Source: Flavobacterium sp. | Lineage (GTDB): Bacteria; Bacteroidota; Bacteroidia; Flavobacteriales; Flavobacteriaceae | Assembly: GCF_027531905.1 (NCBI RefSeq) | Contig: NZ_JAPZSU010000042.1 | Span: 1-64,000 of the forward strand | Direction of reading: 5' to 3' | Length of the DNA stretch: 64,000 bases | In this document: piece after piece, positions 16,517 to 24,345 of the stretch | Position numbering within the stretch: position 1 is the first letter of the stretch | How the letters are laid out: every line of letters begins with the position of its first letter | The notes under the pieces: generated by a model | Databases searched by the model: none | What the model was told of the DNA's origin: nothing | The model's input: only the letters and a program-made list of their open reading frames with translations | Translations under genes and position numbers: made by a program

Positions 16517-17392
16517 TTATGACATCGTTGTATTGATAGCCATTAAATATTTTTTAGGTGTTGTTCCAAATTTTTTCTTGAAAGCAGCTATAAAATGACT
16601 TCCGGTGCTGTATCCAATTTTGAGCCCCACTTCATTAACATTATAAGAGCCACTATCAAGCAATTGTCGGGCATAATCCATTTTGTAATCAAATAAAAAG
16701 CCATAGACGGTGTCGCCATAAATTTGTTTGAACCCCATTTTTAGCTTTTTCAAGTTTAATCCAATGGTATCGGCTAGTTCTTGTAAGCCTGGTGGTTCAG
16801 CCATATTGGCAATGATAATTTCTTTCGCTTTTTTGATTTTCATCACATTGTCTTCATCAATCAAAAAAGGACATTGCTCAGCATTTGGGTCTTCGGAACG
16901 GTTGAAGTACAAGCTCAATAGCTCATAGCCTTTGCCTTTGTAGTACAAATTTTTAATCGAAGGATTTAAATTGTAATGAAATAACTGGGTTAATACAATG
17001 GCCATAGAAGGACTAATGTCGCCTTCTTTATAATATTTTTTATCCTTGTTTTCATCGCTCAAAAATGGAATGTGACTGGCTTCATTAGAAAATAGTCCAT
17101 GAAATTTTTGTATCGAAATCAAAATAGTAATCACCCAAGTGTTGGGAGCTAATTCTAGATTAAGCGGCAATTCTTTTTGAGGATTGTAGAACAAATAGGA
17201 TTTTTCTTCATTCATTTCTAAGGTGTAGTTGCCTTGATTGAATAAAAATTTTGCTTTTCCTTTTAATCCAAAATGAAATTGAATCAATCCATTGCTTACT
17301 TCATGATGCGTGTGAAAAGGAGTTATGCCATCATTTTGAAAACGCAATAAGGTGAAATCTTCTTCTATTTTTATAATTTCTTGTGAACCCAT
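16517..17392 (-). CDS. AraC family transcriptional regulator (PchR-like)
   Basis: 291 residues. The N-terminal half is a cupin-like sensor domain (ITPFHTHHEVSNGLIQFHFG). The C-terminal half has two helix-turn-helix units: LQELADTIGLNLKKLKMGF and NVNEVGLKIGYSTGSHFIAA followed by FKKKFGTTPKKYLM. The spacing and the GFKQIYGDTVYGFLFDYKM segment match the PchR subgroup, which in other bacteria responds to siderophore-iron. It is divergent from hemA, sharing a 228-base intergenic region, so control of heme synthesis in response to iron is a reasonable inference, not shown by sequence. Confidence 0.88.
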   Translation of the reverse strand: MGSQEIIKIEEDFTLLRFQNDGITPFHTHHEVSNGLIQFHFGLKGKAKFLFNQGNYTLEMNEEKSYLFYNPQKELPLNLELAPNTWVITILISIQKFHGLFSNEASHIPFLSDENKDKKYYKEGDISPSMAIVLTQLFHYNLNPSIKNLYYKGKGYELLSLYFNRSEDPNAEQCPFLIDEDNVMKIKKAKEIIIANMAEPPGLQELADTIGLNLKKLKMGFKQIYGDTVYGFLFDYKMDYARQLLDSGSYNVNEVGLKIGYSTGSHFIAAFKKKFGTTPKKYLMAINTTMS

Positions 17393-17485
17393 AGCGACAT
17401 TTTTTTAATAAAAAAAAGATTCTCATGAATGTTATTTATTTAGAATCACTCTAAATAATTCAATCATTAAGCCTTGTATTTGCTA

Positions 17486-17493
17486 CAAAAATA
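17486..17493 (-). promoter_or_regulatory. -7 box for the AraC regulator
   Basis: Minus-strand TATTTTTG (plus CAAAAATA), 93 bases before the regulator ATG, in the divergent hemA/araC region. Confidence 0.45.
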
Positions 17494-17563
17494 AACGATT
17501 TTGGTATTAAATAACGAAATAAATCCAAAAAAACATTGAGCGACACAAAAAGAACTTTTAGCG

Positions 17564-17595
17564 TTGTTTTTATACAAGCTATAGTTCTAGCTTTG
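17564..17595 (+). promoter_or_regulatory. hemA: hemA promoter (-33 TTG and -7 TAGCTTTG)
   Basis: TTG at 17564-17566 and TAGCTTTG at 17588-17595 are separated by 21 bases, matching the Bacteroidota two-part promoter. The hemA ATG follows 25 bases later. This is the clearest promoter in the window. Confidence 0.75.
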
Positions 17596-17620
17596 TTTCA
17601 CTTTTACAGGAACTGTATTT

Positions 17621-18874
17621 ATGGAAAAAAATCAAGGCGCTAAGCACCACTATTTTTACTCAGTTGGCTTAAGCTATAAAAAAGCCGATGCTGCTATTAG
17701 GGGTAAATTTAGTTTGGATGCATTGGCCAAAACCAATTTGCTTCAACAAGCAAAAAACGAGGGAATTCCAGCTTTAATCGTTACTTCTACCTGCAACCGT
17801 ACCGAAATTTACGGCTACGCGGAGCACCCTTTTCAACTCATCAAATTGTTGTGTGAAAACAGTCAAGGTACCGTTGAAGACTTTCAAAAAGTAGCGTACG
17901 TTTATAAAAATCAAGACGCCATTAATCATATTTTTAGAGTAGGAACGGGATTAGATAGTCAAATTTTAGGCGATTTCGAAATCATCAGCCAGCTTAAAAA
18001 TGGCTTTATCGAGTCGAAAGCGATGGAATTAACCAATGCTTTTATGGAGCGATTGATTAATTCTGTGATTCAGGCCAGTAAAAAAATTAAGACCGATACT
18101 GAGATAAGTTCTGGAGCCACATCCGTTTCTTTTGCCTCTGTACAATACATCATGAAAAACGTTCCAGACATCGGGAACAAGAATATTTTACTTTTTGGTA
18201 CGGGTAAAATTGGCCGTAATACTTGCGAAAATTTGGTAAAACATACCAAAAACGAGCACATTACATTGATTAATAGAACCAAAGATAAAGCAGAAAAATT
18301 AGCAGGCAAACTCAATTTGATTGTAAAAGATCATTCCGAATTGCATCTCGAATTACAAAAAGCCGATGTAGTCGTAGTGGCAACAGGCGCTCAAAAACCT
18401 ACGGTTGACAAAGCCATTTTGAATCTGAAAAAACCCATGCTGATTCTAGATTTATCTATTCCTAAAAATGTACATGAAAATGTTACCGAAATAGAAGGCG
18501 TGACGTTGATTCATTTGGATCACTTGTCGCAAATGACTGATGAAACCTTAGAGAATAGGAAGTTGCATATTCCCGCAGCAGAAGAAATTATTGAAACCAT
18601 TAAAAATGAATTTTTGGTTTGGACAAAATCAAGAAAATTTGCCCCAACGATTCATGCTTTAAAAGAAAAGTTAAATGCTATCAAAACGGCTGAGCTAAAT
18701 TTTCAAAGTAAAAAGTTAGCCGATTTCAACGAAGAACAAGCCGAAATCATCAGCAACCGTATCATTCAAAAAATTACGACCCATTTTGCCAATCACCTCA
18801 AAGATGAAGACACCATGGTAGATGAAAGCATCGAATGGATCGAAAAAGTATTTCAAATAAATCCAGCCCCCTAG
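17621..18874 (+). CDS. hemA: Glutamyl-tRNA reductase
   Basis: 417-residue first enzyme of the C5 pathway, reducing Glu-tRNA to glutamate-1-semialdehyde. Shows the catalytic Cys region VTSTCNRTEIYGYAEHP, GLDSQILGDFEIISQLK, the NADPH-binding GTGKIGRNTCENL and the C-terminal dimerisation helices. The last residues (PAP) and the TAG stop are encoded within a C-rich dispersed repeat (18865-18890). It opens the hemA-hemC-(yhcG)-hemD-hemE-hemF plus-strand cluster. hemL is not in the window. Confidence 0.96.
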   Translation: MEKNQGAKHHYFYSVGLSYKKADAAIRGKFSLDALAKTNLLQQAKNEGIPALIVTSTCNRTEIYGYAEHPFQLIKLLCENSQGTVEDFQKVAYVYKNQDAINHIFRVGTGLDSQILGDFEIISQLKNGFIESKAMELTNAFMERLINSVIQASKKIKTDTEISSGATSVSFASVQYIMKNVPDIGNKNILLFGTGKIGRNTCENLVKHTKNEHITLINRTKDKAEKLAGKLNLIVKDHSELHLELQKADVVVVATGAQKPTVDKAILNLKKPMLILDLSIPKNVHENVTEIEGVTLIHLDHLSQMTDETLENRKLHIPAAEEIIETIKNEFLVWTKSRKFAPTIHALKEKLNAIKTAELNFQSKKLADFNEEQAEIISNRIIQKITTHFANHLKDEDTMVDESIEWIEKVFQINPAP

Positions 18875-18978
18875 CCACCAAAAGGGGAGCAACAAACGTT
18901 GTCGAATAACAGTATAAATTAATGAACAAGAAATCAAATTCCGCTCCAATAGCTCCCCCTTCGGAGGCTAGGGGGGCT
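18865..18978. repeat. Inverted pair of C/G-rich repeats spanning the hemA stop and hemC start
   Basis: The left arm (18865-18890, AGCCCCCTAGCC...AAAGGGGAGC) contains the hemA TAG. The right arm (18952-18978, GCTCCCCCTTCGGAGGCTAG followed by GGGGGCT) is its near-exact inverse and is translated as residues 10-19 of hemC. Each arm is itself partly self-complementary. Related copies occur at 23405-23440 and inside metG at 57671-57697. Confidence 0.85.
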
Positions 18979-19890
18979 ATTCGTATTGGAACCCGCGATA
19001 GCGAACTCGCGCTTTGGCAAGCCCACACGGTCGAGAAAAAACTAAACGACTTAGGATACAAAACAGAGATTATCGCCGTAAAATCAGAAGGCGATATCAT
19101 TTTGGACAAACCTTTATACGAATTAGGAATCACCGGAATTTTTACCAAAACCCTTGATGTCGCCATGATTAGCGGTCAAGTCGATATTGCCGTGCATTCC
19201 ATGAAAGATGTGCCCACCGCCTTGCCACAAGGCATCGTGCAAGCTGCCGTTTTAGAGCGTGCGAACACCCTAGATATTTTGGTACACAAAGGCAATCTTG
19301 ATTTTCTTCAAGGAAATGGCACCATCGCCACCGGAAGTTTGCGTCGCCAAGCCCAATGGTTACACAAATATCCCAATCATAAAGTGGTCGATTTGCGAGG
19401 TAATGTCAACACCCGTATGCAAAAATTGCAAGACAGTGACTGGAATGGAGCCGTTTTTGCCGCCGCAGGCTTAGAACGCATTAATTTAAAACCAACTGAT
19501 TTTATCAATTTGGATTGGATGATTCCCGCACCAGCGCAAGGAGCAATGGTAGTGGTTGCCATGGCCGAAGACGAGTTTTGTCGCGAAGCCGTATCCGAGT
19601 TGAACGATATCGAAACCGAGGTGTGCACCCACATCGAGCGCCAATTTTTACGCCGTCTCGAAGGAGGTTGTACCGCGCCCATCGGAGCTTTGGCAACATA
19701 TAACGAAGACGAAGACACCATTCATTTCGAAGGCGTTCTCTTTTCCATCGACGGTCAACAAAAAATTGCCATCAACAAAGTCGTACCCATCGAGGAGTGG
19801 AAAAACCTAGGCTACCATTCAGCCGAAGAAATCCTCAACAATGGCGGTACCGAGTTGATGAAAACGATAAAAGAAACCTTGAAAAAATAA
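18922..19890 (+). CDS. hemC: Hydroxymethylbilane synthase (porphobilinogen deaminase)
   Basis: 322-residue enzyme joining four porphobilinogens. Family landmarks: IRIGTRDSELALWQA, DVAVHSMKDVPT-like DIAVHSMKDVPT, GTGSLRRQAQ-like ATGSLRRQAQW, VDLRGNVNTRMQKL and the dipyrromethane-cofactor Cys in RRLEGGCTAPIGA. Normal HemC proteins begin just before IRIGT; here about 19 extra N-terminal residues (including APIAPPSEARGA) come from a C/G-rich repeat that has replaced the original start. The ATG at 18922 is the only plausible in-frame ATG. A structured RNA-like element follows 7 bases after the stop. Confidence 0.95.
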   Translation: MNKKSNSAPIAPPSEARGAIRIGTRDSELALWQAHTVEKKLNDLGYKTEIIAVKSEGDIILDKPLYELGITGIFTKTLDVAMISGQVDIAVHSMKDVPTALPQGIVQAAVLERANTLDILVHKGNLDFLQGNGTIATGSLRRQAQWLHKYPNHKVVDLRGNVNTRMQKLQDSDWNGAVFAAAGLERINLKPTDFINLDWMIPAPAQGAMVVVAMAEDEFCREAVSELNDIETEVCTHIERQFLRRLEGGCTAPIGALATYNEDEDTIHFEGVLFSIDGQQKIAINKVVPIEEWKNLGYHSAEEILNNGGTELMKTIKETLKK

Positions 19891-19897
19891 GAGACTG

Positions 19898-20012
19898 TTT
19901 AGGAGCGAAACAAAAGGCTTTTTTGCCAGTATGGGTTCCCGCTGTCCTTCCTATCTTTTTTGTCCCGAAAAAAATCGGAACAAAAAAGGATATTCCCTCC
20001 CATCGGGGCTAG
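19898..20012 (+). ncRNA. Structured RNA-like element, copy 1 (after hemC)
   Basis: Begins TTTAGGAGC just after the hemC stop and ends ATCGGGGCTAG. Stem pairs: CCCG (19938-19941) with CGGG (20004-20007), TATC (19952-19955) with GATA (19989-19992), then T6/A6 leading to an apical hairpin (GTCCCGA with TCGGAAC). Homologous to elements at 29455-29533 and 45156-45289, which have the same framework but different apical stems. It may correspond to the Flavo-1 RNA motif reported from flavobacteria; this needs a covariance-model search. Confidence 0.7.
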
Positions 20013-20049
20013 AGAATAACAAAAGGCTTTTTCAGAAAAAAACATAAAA

Positions 20050-21153
20050 ATGAGTCAATTGCACCACAACATTTCGTCAGATGCTTACAACGAATTTCTT
20101 TCGGATGTAGCAACTGCCGTACAAGAACATAGAGTGCAAGCCATCCAATCCGTACAAACAATCTCGAATCAGCTTTATTGGACAATTGGTGAACTCATTA
20201 TCAAAAAGCAAGAAGAATTTGGGTGGGGTAAATCTGTAATTTTATTGTTGAGTCAAGATTTACCACAATTAATTGGAGAAGGTGTGAGTTGGTCTCCCCG
20301 AAATCTTCAGTTTATGAAGCAATTGGTTGCCGAATATTCAAATGTGAAACCACCGGTTTCACATTTAGAAAATGCAAAGGTGAAGCAGCCTGCTTCACAT
20401 TTGGAATATGTTAAAAAATTGGTTTTAGCAACGCCTTGGAAGCATAACATTTTAATTATTCAAAAAGTTAAAGACCCTAAAGCACGTATATTTTATTTAG
20501 AGCAAACCATCAAAAATCGATACAGTAATACGGTTTTATTGCATCAAATAAAGGCGGGTGCTTATGAGTATTTTATCTCAAAACCAACACAACATAATTT
20601 TGCAAAAGCCTTGCCTGAACATTTTCAAGAACAAGCCAGAGAAAGCATAAAAAGCGTGTATAGTCTTGATTTTCTTGATATCAATAAGCCGGTTACAGAG
20701 AAAGCGTTAGAAAAAACAATGATTGGAAACATCAAACGTTTAATGCTAGAATTGGGTTATGGCTTTTGTTTTATTGGCAACCAATACCGACTTTCGTTGG
20801 GCGAAAAAGAGTATTATATCGATTTGCTTTTTTATCACAGAATCATCAAATGTTTGGTGGCAGTAGAATTGAAAGTGGTCGAATTTGAACCCGAATTTGT
20901 TGGCAAACTTGATTTTTATTTACAATTATTAGACGAACAATTAAAGCAAGAGGACGACAAACCAAGTATTGGCATTTTGCTAGTTCCTAACAAAGACCAT
21001 TTAGAAGTAGAATATACTTTACGGAATGCAAATAAACCAATAGGAGTTTCTGAATACATTTTGAGTAAGCAACTCCCAGAAGAGTGGATAGGAAAACTAC
21101 CAACCGCAGAAGAATTTCAAAGGATTATTATTTCAGCCAAAAAACAAAACTAA
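20050..21153 (+). CDS. DUF1016 / YhcG family PDDEXK nuclease-like protein
   Basis: 367 residues. The N-terminal half has the DUF1016_N pattern (SNQLYWTIGELIIKKQEEFG, LSQDLPQLIGEGVSWSPRNL). The C-terminal half holds the predicted PD-(D/E)xK core: EYYIDLLFYHRIIKCLVAVELK gives the D and ExK residues. Two near-repeats of a VKPPVSHLE / VKQPASHLE motif lie near residues 98-118. YhcG-type proteins are often associated with restriction or mobile loci; none is known to act in heme synthesis. It sits between hemC and hemD on the same strand and ends 1 base before the hemD ATG, so it looks like an insertion co-transcribed with the hem genes. Confidence 0.9.
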   Translation: MSQLHHNISSDAYNEFLSDVATAVQEHRVQAIQSVQTISNQLYWTIGELIIKKQEEFGWGKSVILLLSQDLPQLIGEGVSWSPRNLQFMKQLVAEYSNVKPPVSHLENAKVKQPASHLEYVKKLVLATPWKHNILIIQKVKDPKARIFYLEQTIKNRYSNTVLLHQIKAGAYEYFISKPTQHNFAKALPEHFQEQARESIKSVYSLDFLDINKPVTEKALEKTMIGNIKRLMLELGYGFCFIGNQYRLSLGEKEYYIDLLFYHRIIKCLVAVELKVVEFEPEFVGKLDFYLQLLDEQLKQEDDKPSIGILLVPNKDHLEVEYTLRNANKPIGVSEYILSKQLPEEWIGKLPTAEEFQRIIISAKKQN

Positions 21154-21154
21154 A

Positions 21155-21826
21155 ATGAGTCAATCCATCCACATATTATCTACAAAAACACTTTTGCCTA
21201 ATCAAAAGCAAGTCTTGCTGGACGCTCATTTTGAAGTAATCGAAACCAATTTTATCCAAACTACCGCCACGGATTTTTCTTTAGATTCGGTAAACGAGCA
21301 TTTGATTTTTACTAGTCAAAATGCCGTGAAAAATTTCTTGAAACATCCCAAAGCAACTGAATTTAAGCATAAAAAAGTCTTTTGCGTTGGTTTAAAAACC
21401 AAAATAATGCTCACCGAAGCAGGCTATGAAGTAGTTGCTTACACCGGCTATGCCGAAGATTTGGCAGAGATTATTGCGTTAATTTATGGCAAGGCGAGCT
21501 ACACTTTTTTTAGCGGAAACCTTCGCAGAAACACTTTGCCGGAGGCTTTACAAAGTGCGGGTATTGTTCTCAACGAGATTCAGGTTTATATGACCACTTT
21601 GTCTCCCCAAACAATTCAAGAAAAAGTAGATGGCATTCTATTTTTTAGTCCATCTGCTGTTACGAGTTATTTGAAAAATAACAAAATAAAAAACGAAATT
21701 TGCTTTTGCATAGGCGAAACCACCGCCGAGGCTTTAGAAAAATATAAAATCAAGAACATCATTGTGGCGCAACACCCTTCTATAGAAGACGTGATAGATG
21801 ATGTACTCCAAGAATACCATCCCTAA
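21155..21826 (+). CDS. hemD: Uroporphyrinogen-III synthase
   Basis: 223-residue cyclising enzyme that makes uroporphyrinogen III from hydroxymethylbilane. Sequence conservation in this family is low, but IFTSQNAVKNFL, VFCVGLKTKIMLTEAGY, FFSGNLRRNTLPEAL, ILFFSPSAVTSYL and CFCIGETTAEAL are the expected landmarks. Position between hemC and hemE supports the call. The start follows the yhcG stop by one base. Confidence 0.92.
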   Translation: MSQSIHILSTKTLLPNQKQVLLDAHFEVIETNFIQTTATDFSLDSVNEHLIFTSQNAVKNFLKHPKATEFKHKKVFCVGLKTKIMLTEAGYEVVAYTGYAEDLAEIIALIYGKASYTFFSGNLRRNTLPEALQSAGIVLNEIQVYMTTLSPQTIQEKVDGILFFSPSAVTSYLKNNKIKNEICFCIGETTAEALEKYKIKNIIVAQHPSIEDVIDDVLQEYHP

Positions 21827-21866
21827 GGAGGTAAATTTAAAAAGAGAACAAAAAAAATAACAATTT

Positions 21867-21909
21867 ACGGTGTTCAGACTGAACACTAAAATACTGAACA
21901 CTGATTACT
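21867..21909 (+). repeat. Dispersed CAGTG-type repeat abutting the hemE start
   Basis: Contains the perfect palindrome GTGTTCAGACTGAACAC (21870-21886), then ACTGAACACTGATTACT running directly into the hemE ATG. It occupies the place of a ribosome-binding site. Confidence 0.75.
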
Positions 21910-22938
21910 ATGTTAAAGAACGACCTATTTTTAAAAGCATTACGAGGAGAAACCGTAGAACGTCCACCAGTTTGGATGATGCGTCAAGCCGGAAGATATT
22001 TACCAGAATTTCGTGCTTTGCGTGATAAATACGATTTTTTCACGCGTTGCGAAACTCCAGAATTAGCTGCAGAAATTACCGTACAACCTATTCGTATTGT
22101 AGGACCAGATGCAGCGATTTTGTTTTCGGATATTTTGGTAGTGCCACGTGCTATGGGAATTCATGTAGAATTAAAAGACAATTTAGGGCCGATTATTCCA
22201 AATCCAATTCGTACTATGGAGCAAGTCAATCAAGTGATTGTTCCCAATATCGAAGAAACTTTAGGGTACGTAATGGATGCGGTGAAACTCACCAAAGAAA
22301 TGCTAAATGATGAGGTACCTTTAATTGGTTTTGCAGGTTCACCTTGGACAATTTTCTGCTATGCCGTAGAAGGAAAAGGTTCTAAAAGTTTTGATACGGC
22401 CAAAGGTTTTTGCTTCTCTAACCCAGTTGCGGCGCATACCTTATTGCAAAAAATCACCGACACCACTATTTTATACTTGAAAGAAAAAGTAAAAGCTGGA
22501 GTAAACGCCGTTCAAATTTTTGATTCTTGGGGTGGAATGTTGTCACCTGTGGATTACCAAGAATTCTCTTGGAAATACATCAACCAAATCGTTGAGGCTT
22601 TGGCTGAGGTAACACCAGTAATTGTTTTCGGAAAAGGATGCTGGTTTGCTTTGAACGAAATGGGTAAAAGCAAGGCTTCTGCTCTTGGAGTAGATTGGAC
22701 GTGTACACCTAGAAATGCCCGTTATTTATCCGGTGGAAACATTACTTTGCAAGGAAATTTCGACCCTTCAAGATTATTGTCACCTATTCCAACCATCAAG
22801 AAAATGGTACACGAAATGATTGACGAATTTGGAACCGACAAATACATCGCCAATTTAGGACACGGAATTTTACCAAACATCCCTGTAGACCACGCCAAAG
22901 CGTTTGTCGATGCGGTAAAGGAATATAGAAAGAAATAG
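21910..22938 (+). CDS. hemE: Uroporphyrinogen decarboxylase
   Basis: 342 residues. The N-terminal signature [20 protein letters not shown] carries the substrate-binding Arg residues; [12 protein letters not shown] provides the catalytic Asp; [16 protein letters not shown] and [12 protein letters not shown] are further family blocks; the C-terminal [20 protein letters not shown] is also standard. It converts uroporphyrinogen III to coproporphyrinogen III. The gene begins directly after a dispersed repeat. Confidence 0.97.
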   Translation: MLKNDLFLKALRGETVERPPVWMMRQAGRYLPEFRALRDKYDFFTRCETPELAAEITVQPIRIVGPDAAILFSDILVVPRAMGIHVELKDNLGPIIPNPIRTMEQVNQVIVPNIEETLGYVMDAVKLTKEMLNDEVPLIGFAGSPWTIFCYAVEGKGSKSFDTAKGFCFSNPVAAHTLLQKITDTTILYLKEKVKAGVNAVQIFDSWGGMLSPVDYQEFSWKYINQIVEALAEVTPVIVFGKGCWFALNEMGKSKASALGVDWTCTPRNARYLSGGNITLQGNFDPSRLLSPIPTIKKMVHEMIDEFGTDKYIANLGHGILPNIPVDHAKAFVDAVKEYRKK

Positions 22939-22953
22939 TTAGCTCATATCTTC

Positions 22954-22985
22954 TCCTGTAAGGTCTTTTTCTAGACCTTGCAGGA
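22954..22985. repeat. Hairpin between hemE and the next gene
   Basis: TCCTGTAAGGTCT (22954-22966) pairs with AGACCTTGCAGGA (22973-22985) with one wobble. It resembles the type of ACCTG...CAGGT palindrome seen at 45181-45230 and is more likely a dispersed palindrome than a terminator because no T run follows. Confidence 0.6.
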
Positions 22986-23003
22986 TAACATAAAATAAAT
23001 AAA

Positions 23004-23396
23004 ATGCTAAGCAAAGGATTGCGAGATAAAGAAAGTACCCGAATAGACAATTGTCTAAAGCAGTTGCACTCTCTAGTATTGCCGCCTTTGGATTGGAGTC
23101 TAGACCGAAAAGAGGCATTCGAAGTGGAGCTGAAAGACTTCGCAATGGATTTGGAAAGTCTGAATGATTTTACACCAGAGGATTTGATTCTTCATTTGCA
23201 ACGCCTTCATTTCGATTGGAACCAAATGGAATCCTTTGCCGATTTTTTAATGGCGTTTTCTGCAGCAAGTCCCTTTTCTTTTTCTGAAAAAGCACTTGCT
23301 ATTTATCGTTTTATTCAAAAAGAAAGTAAAGTGTTTTCGTTTGGAATCAATGCTAAAATAGCAGCTTTAACTGACATCAATACTAACACAAAATAA
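23004..23396 (+). CDS. Hypothetical protein between hemE and hemF, 130 aa
   Basis: Unrecognised cytosolic protein, mostly alpha-helical, without signal peptide or membrane segment. It is acidic in the middle (LKDFAMDLESLNDFTPEDLI) and has the aromatic motif LPPLDWSLDRKEAF. Codon usage resembles its neighbours. It lies within the heme cluster on the same strand, 65 bases after hemE and 46 before hemF, so co-expression with heme synthesis is likely, but no function can be read. Confidence 0.65.
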   Translation: MLSKGLRDKESTRIDNCLKQLHSLVLPPLDWSLDRKEAFEVELKDFAMDLESLNDFTPEDLILHLQRLHFDWNQMESFADFLMAFSAASPFSFSEKALAIYRFIQKESKVFSFGINAKIAALTDINTNTK

Positions 23397-23404
23397 ATTC
23401 CTAG

Positions 23405-23440
23405 TTCCCCTTTCCTTTGGGGAGGGGTTAGGGGTGAGGC
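23405..23440 (+). repeat. C/G-rich dispersed repeat directly before hemF
   Basis: TTCCCCTTTCCTTTGGGGAG followed by GGGTTAGGGGTGAGGC. The self-complementary CCCC/GGGG core resembles the repeats at 18865-18978 and 57671-57697. It ends 2 bases before the hemF ATG and so covers its leader. Confidence 0.75.
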
Positions 23441-23442
23441 TT

Positions 23443-24345
23443 ATGAAAAACAAATTTTACACTTACATACAAAACCTTCAAGACCAAATCGTAGCAGGAT
23501 TAGAAGCGGTTGATGGTCAGGCCAAATTCAAAGAAGACCTTTGGAATCGCCCAGAAGGTGGAGGCGGAAGAACACGCGTAATCGAGAACGGCGCTGTTTT
23601 CGAAAAAGGCGGGGTCAATATTTCGGCAGTACACGGTAAACTACCAGACAGTATGCAGCAATTATTCAAAGTTGGTGAAGCCGATTTTTTTGCTTGTGGA
23701 TTGAGTTTGGTGTTGCATCCCAAAAATCCAATGGTTCCCACAGTACACGCCAATTGGCGTTATTTTGAAATGTATGATGACAACGGAAACGTAATTCAGC
23801 AATGGTTTGGAGGCGGACAAGATTTAACGCCATATTATCTGTTTGAAGAAGATGCTGTTCATTTTCATCAAACCTGCAAAACCGCTTGTGACAAGCACAA
23901 TCCTGAGTTTTATCCAAAATATAAAAAGCAATGCGACGCCTATTTCTGGAATGCACATCGCAACGAAGCGCGAGGAATTGGAGGTTTATTCTTTGATTAT
24001 TGCAAAGCTTCTGAAACGATGAGTATGGAAGATTGGTACAATTTCGTTACCGAAGTAGGGAATAGTTTCCTTCAAGCTTACGTTCCCATTGTGGAAAGAA
24101 GAAAAAATTTGTCGTACAATCAAGAACAACGCACTTGGCAGGAAATTCGCCGTGGACGTTATGTTGAATTCAATTTAGTACACGACAAAGGCACTTTATT
24201 TGGCTTGAAAACCAATGGAAGAATTGAGAGTATTTTGATGTCTTTACCACCGCACGTGCAATGGGTGTACGACCATCATCCAGTTGCGGGTAGCGAGGAA
24301 GAAAAATTATTAACCACTTTAAAACAACCAAAAGAATGGATTTAA
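23443..24345 (+). CDS. hemF: Coproporphyrinogen III oxidase, aerobic
   Basis: 300-residue oxygen-dependent enzyme. Typical blocks: EGGGGRTRVIENGAVFEKGG, VSAVHG-like ISAVHGKLP, the His-containing MVPTVHANWRYFE, WFGGGQDLTPYY, EARGIGGLFFDY and WQEIRRGRYVEFNLVHDKGT. The ATG at 23443 is chosen over an in-frame GTG at 23434, which lies in the G-rich repeat. Use of HemF, HemJ and O2-dependent TrhO points to aerobic growth. The last 10 bases overlap the next gene. Confidence 0.96.
   Translation: MKNKFYTYIQNLQDQIVAGLEAVDGQAKFKEDLWNRPEGGGGRTRVIENGAVFEKGGVNISAVHGKLPDSMQQLFKVGEADFFACGLSLVLHPKNPMVPTVHANWRYFEMYDDNGNVIQQWFGGGQDLTPYYLFEEDAVHFHQTCKTACDKHNPEFYPKYKKQCDAYFWNAHRNEARGIGGLFFDYCKASETMSMEDWYNFVTEVGNSFLQAYVPIVERRKNLSYNQEQRTWQEIRRGRYVEFNLVHDKGTLFGLKTNGRIESILMSLPPHVQWVYDHHPVAGSEEEKLLTTLKQPKEWI

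Noticed and set aside
18798..19166. Minus-strand open frame of 122 codons over hemA/hemC
   Set aside because: It is the shadow of two well-supported genes and has no family features.
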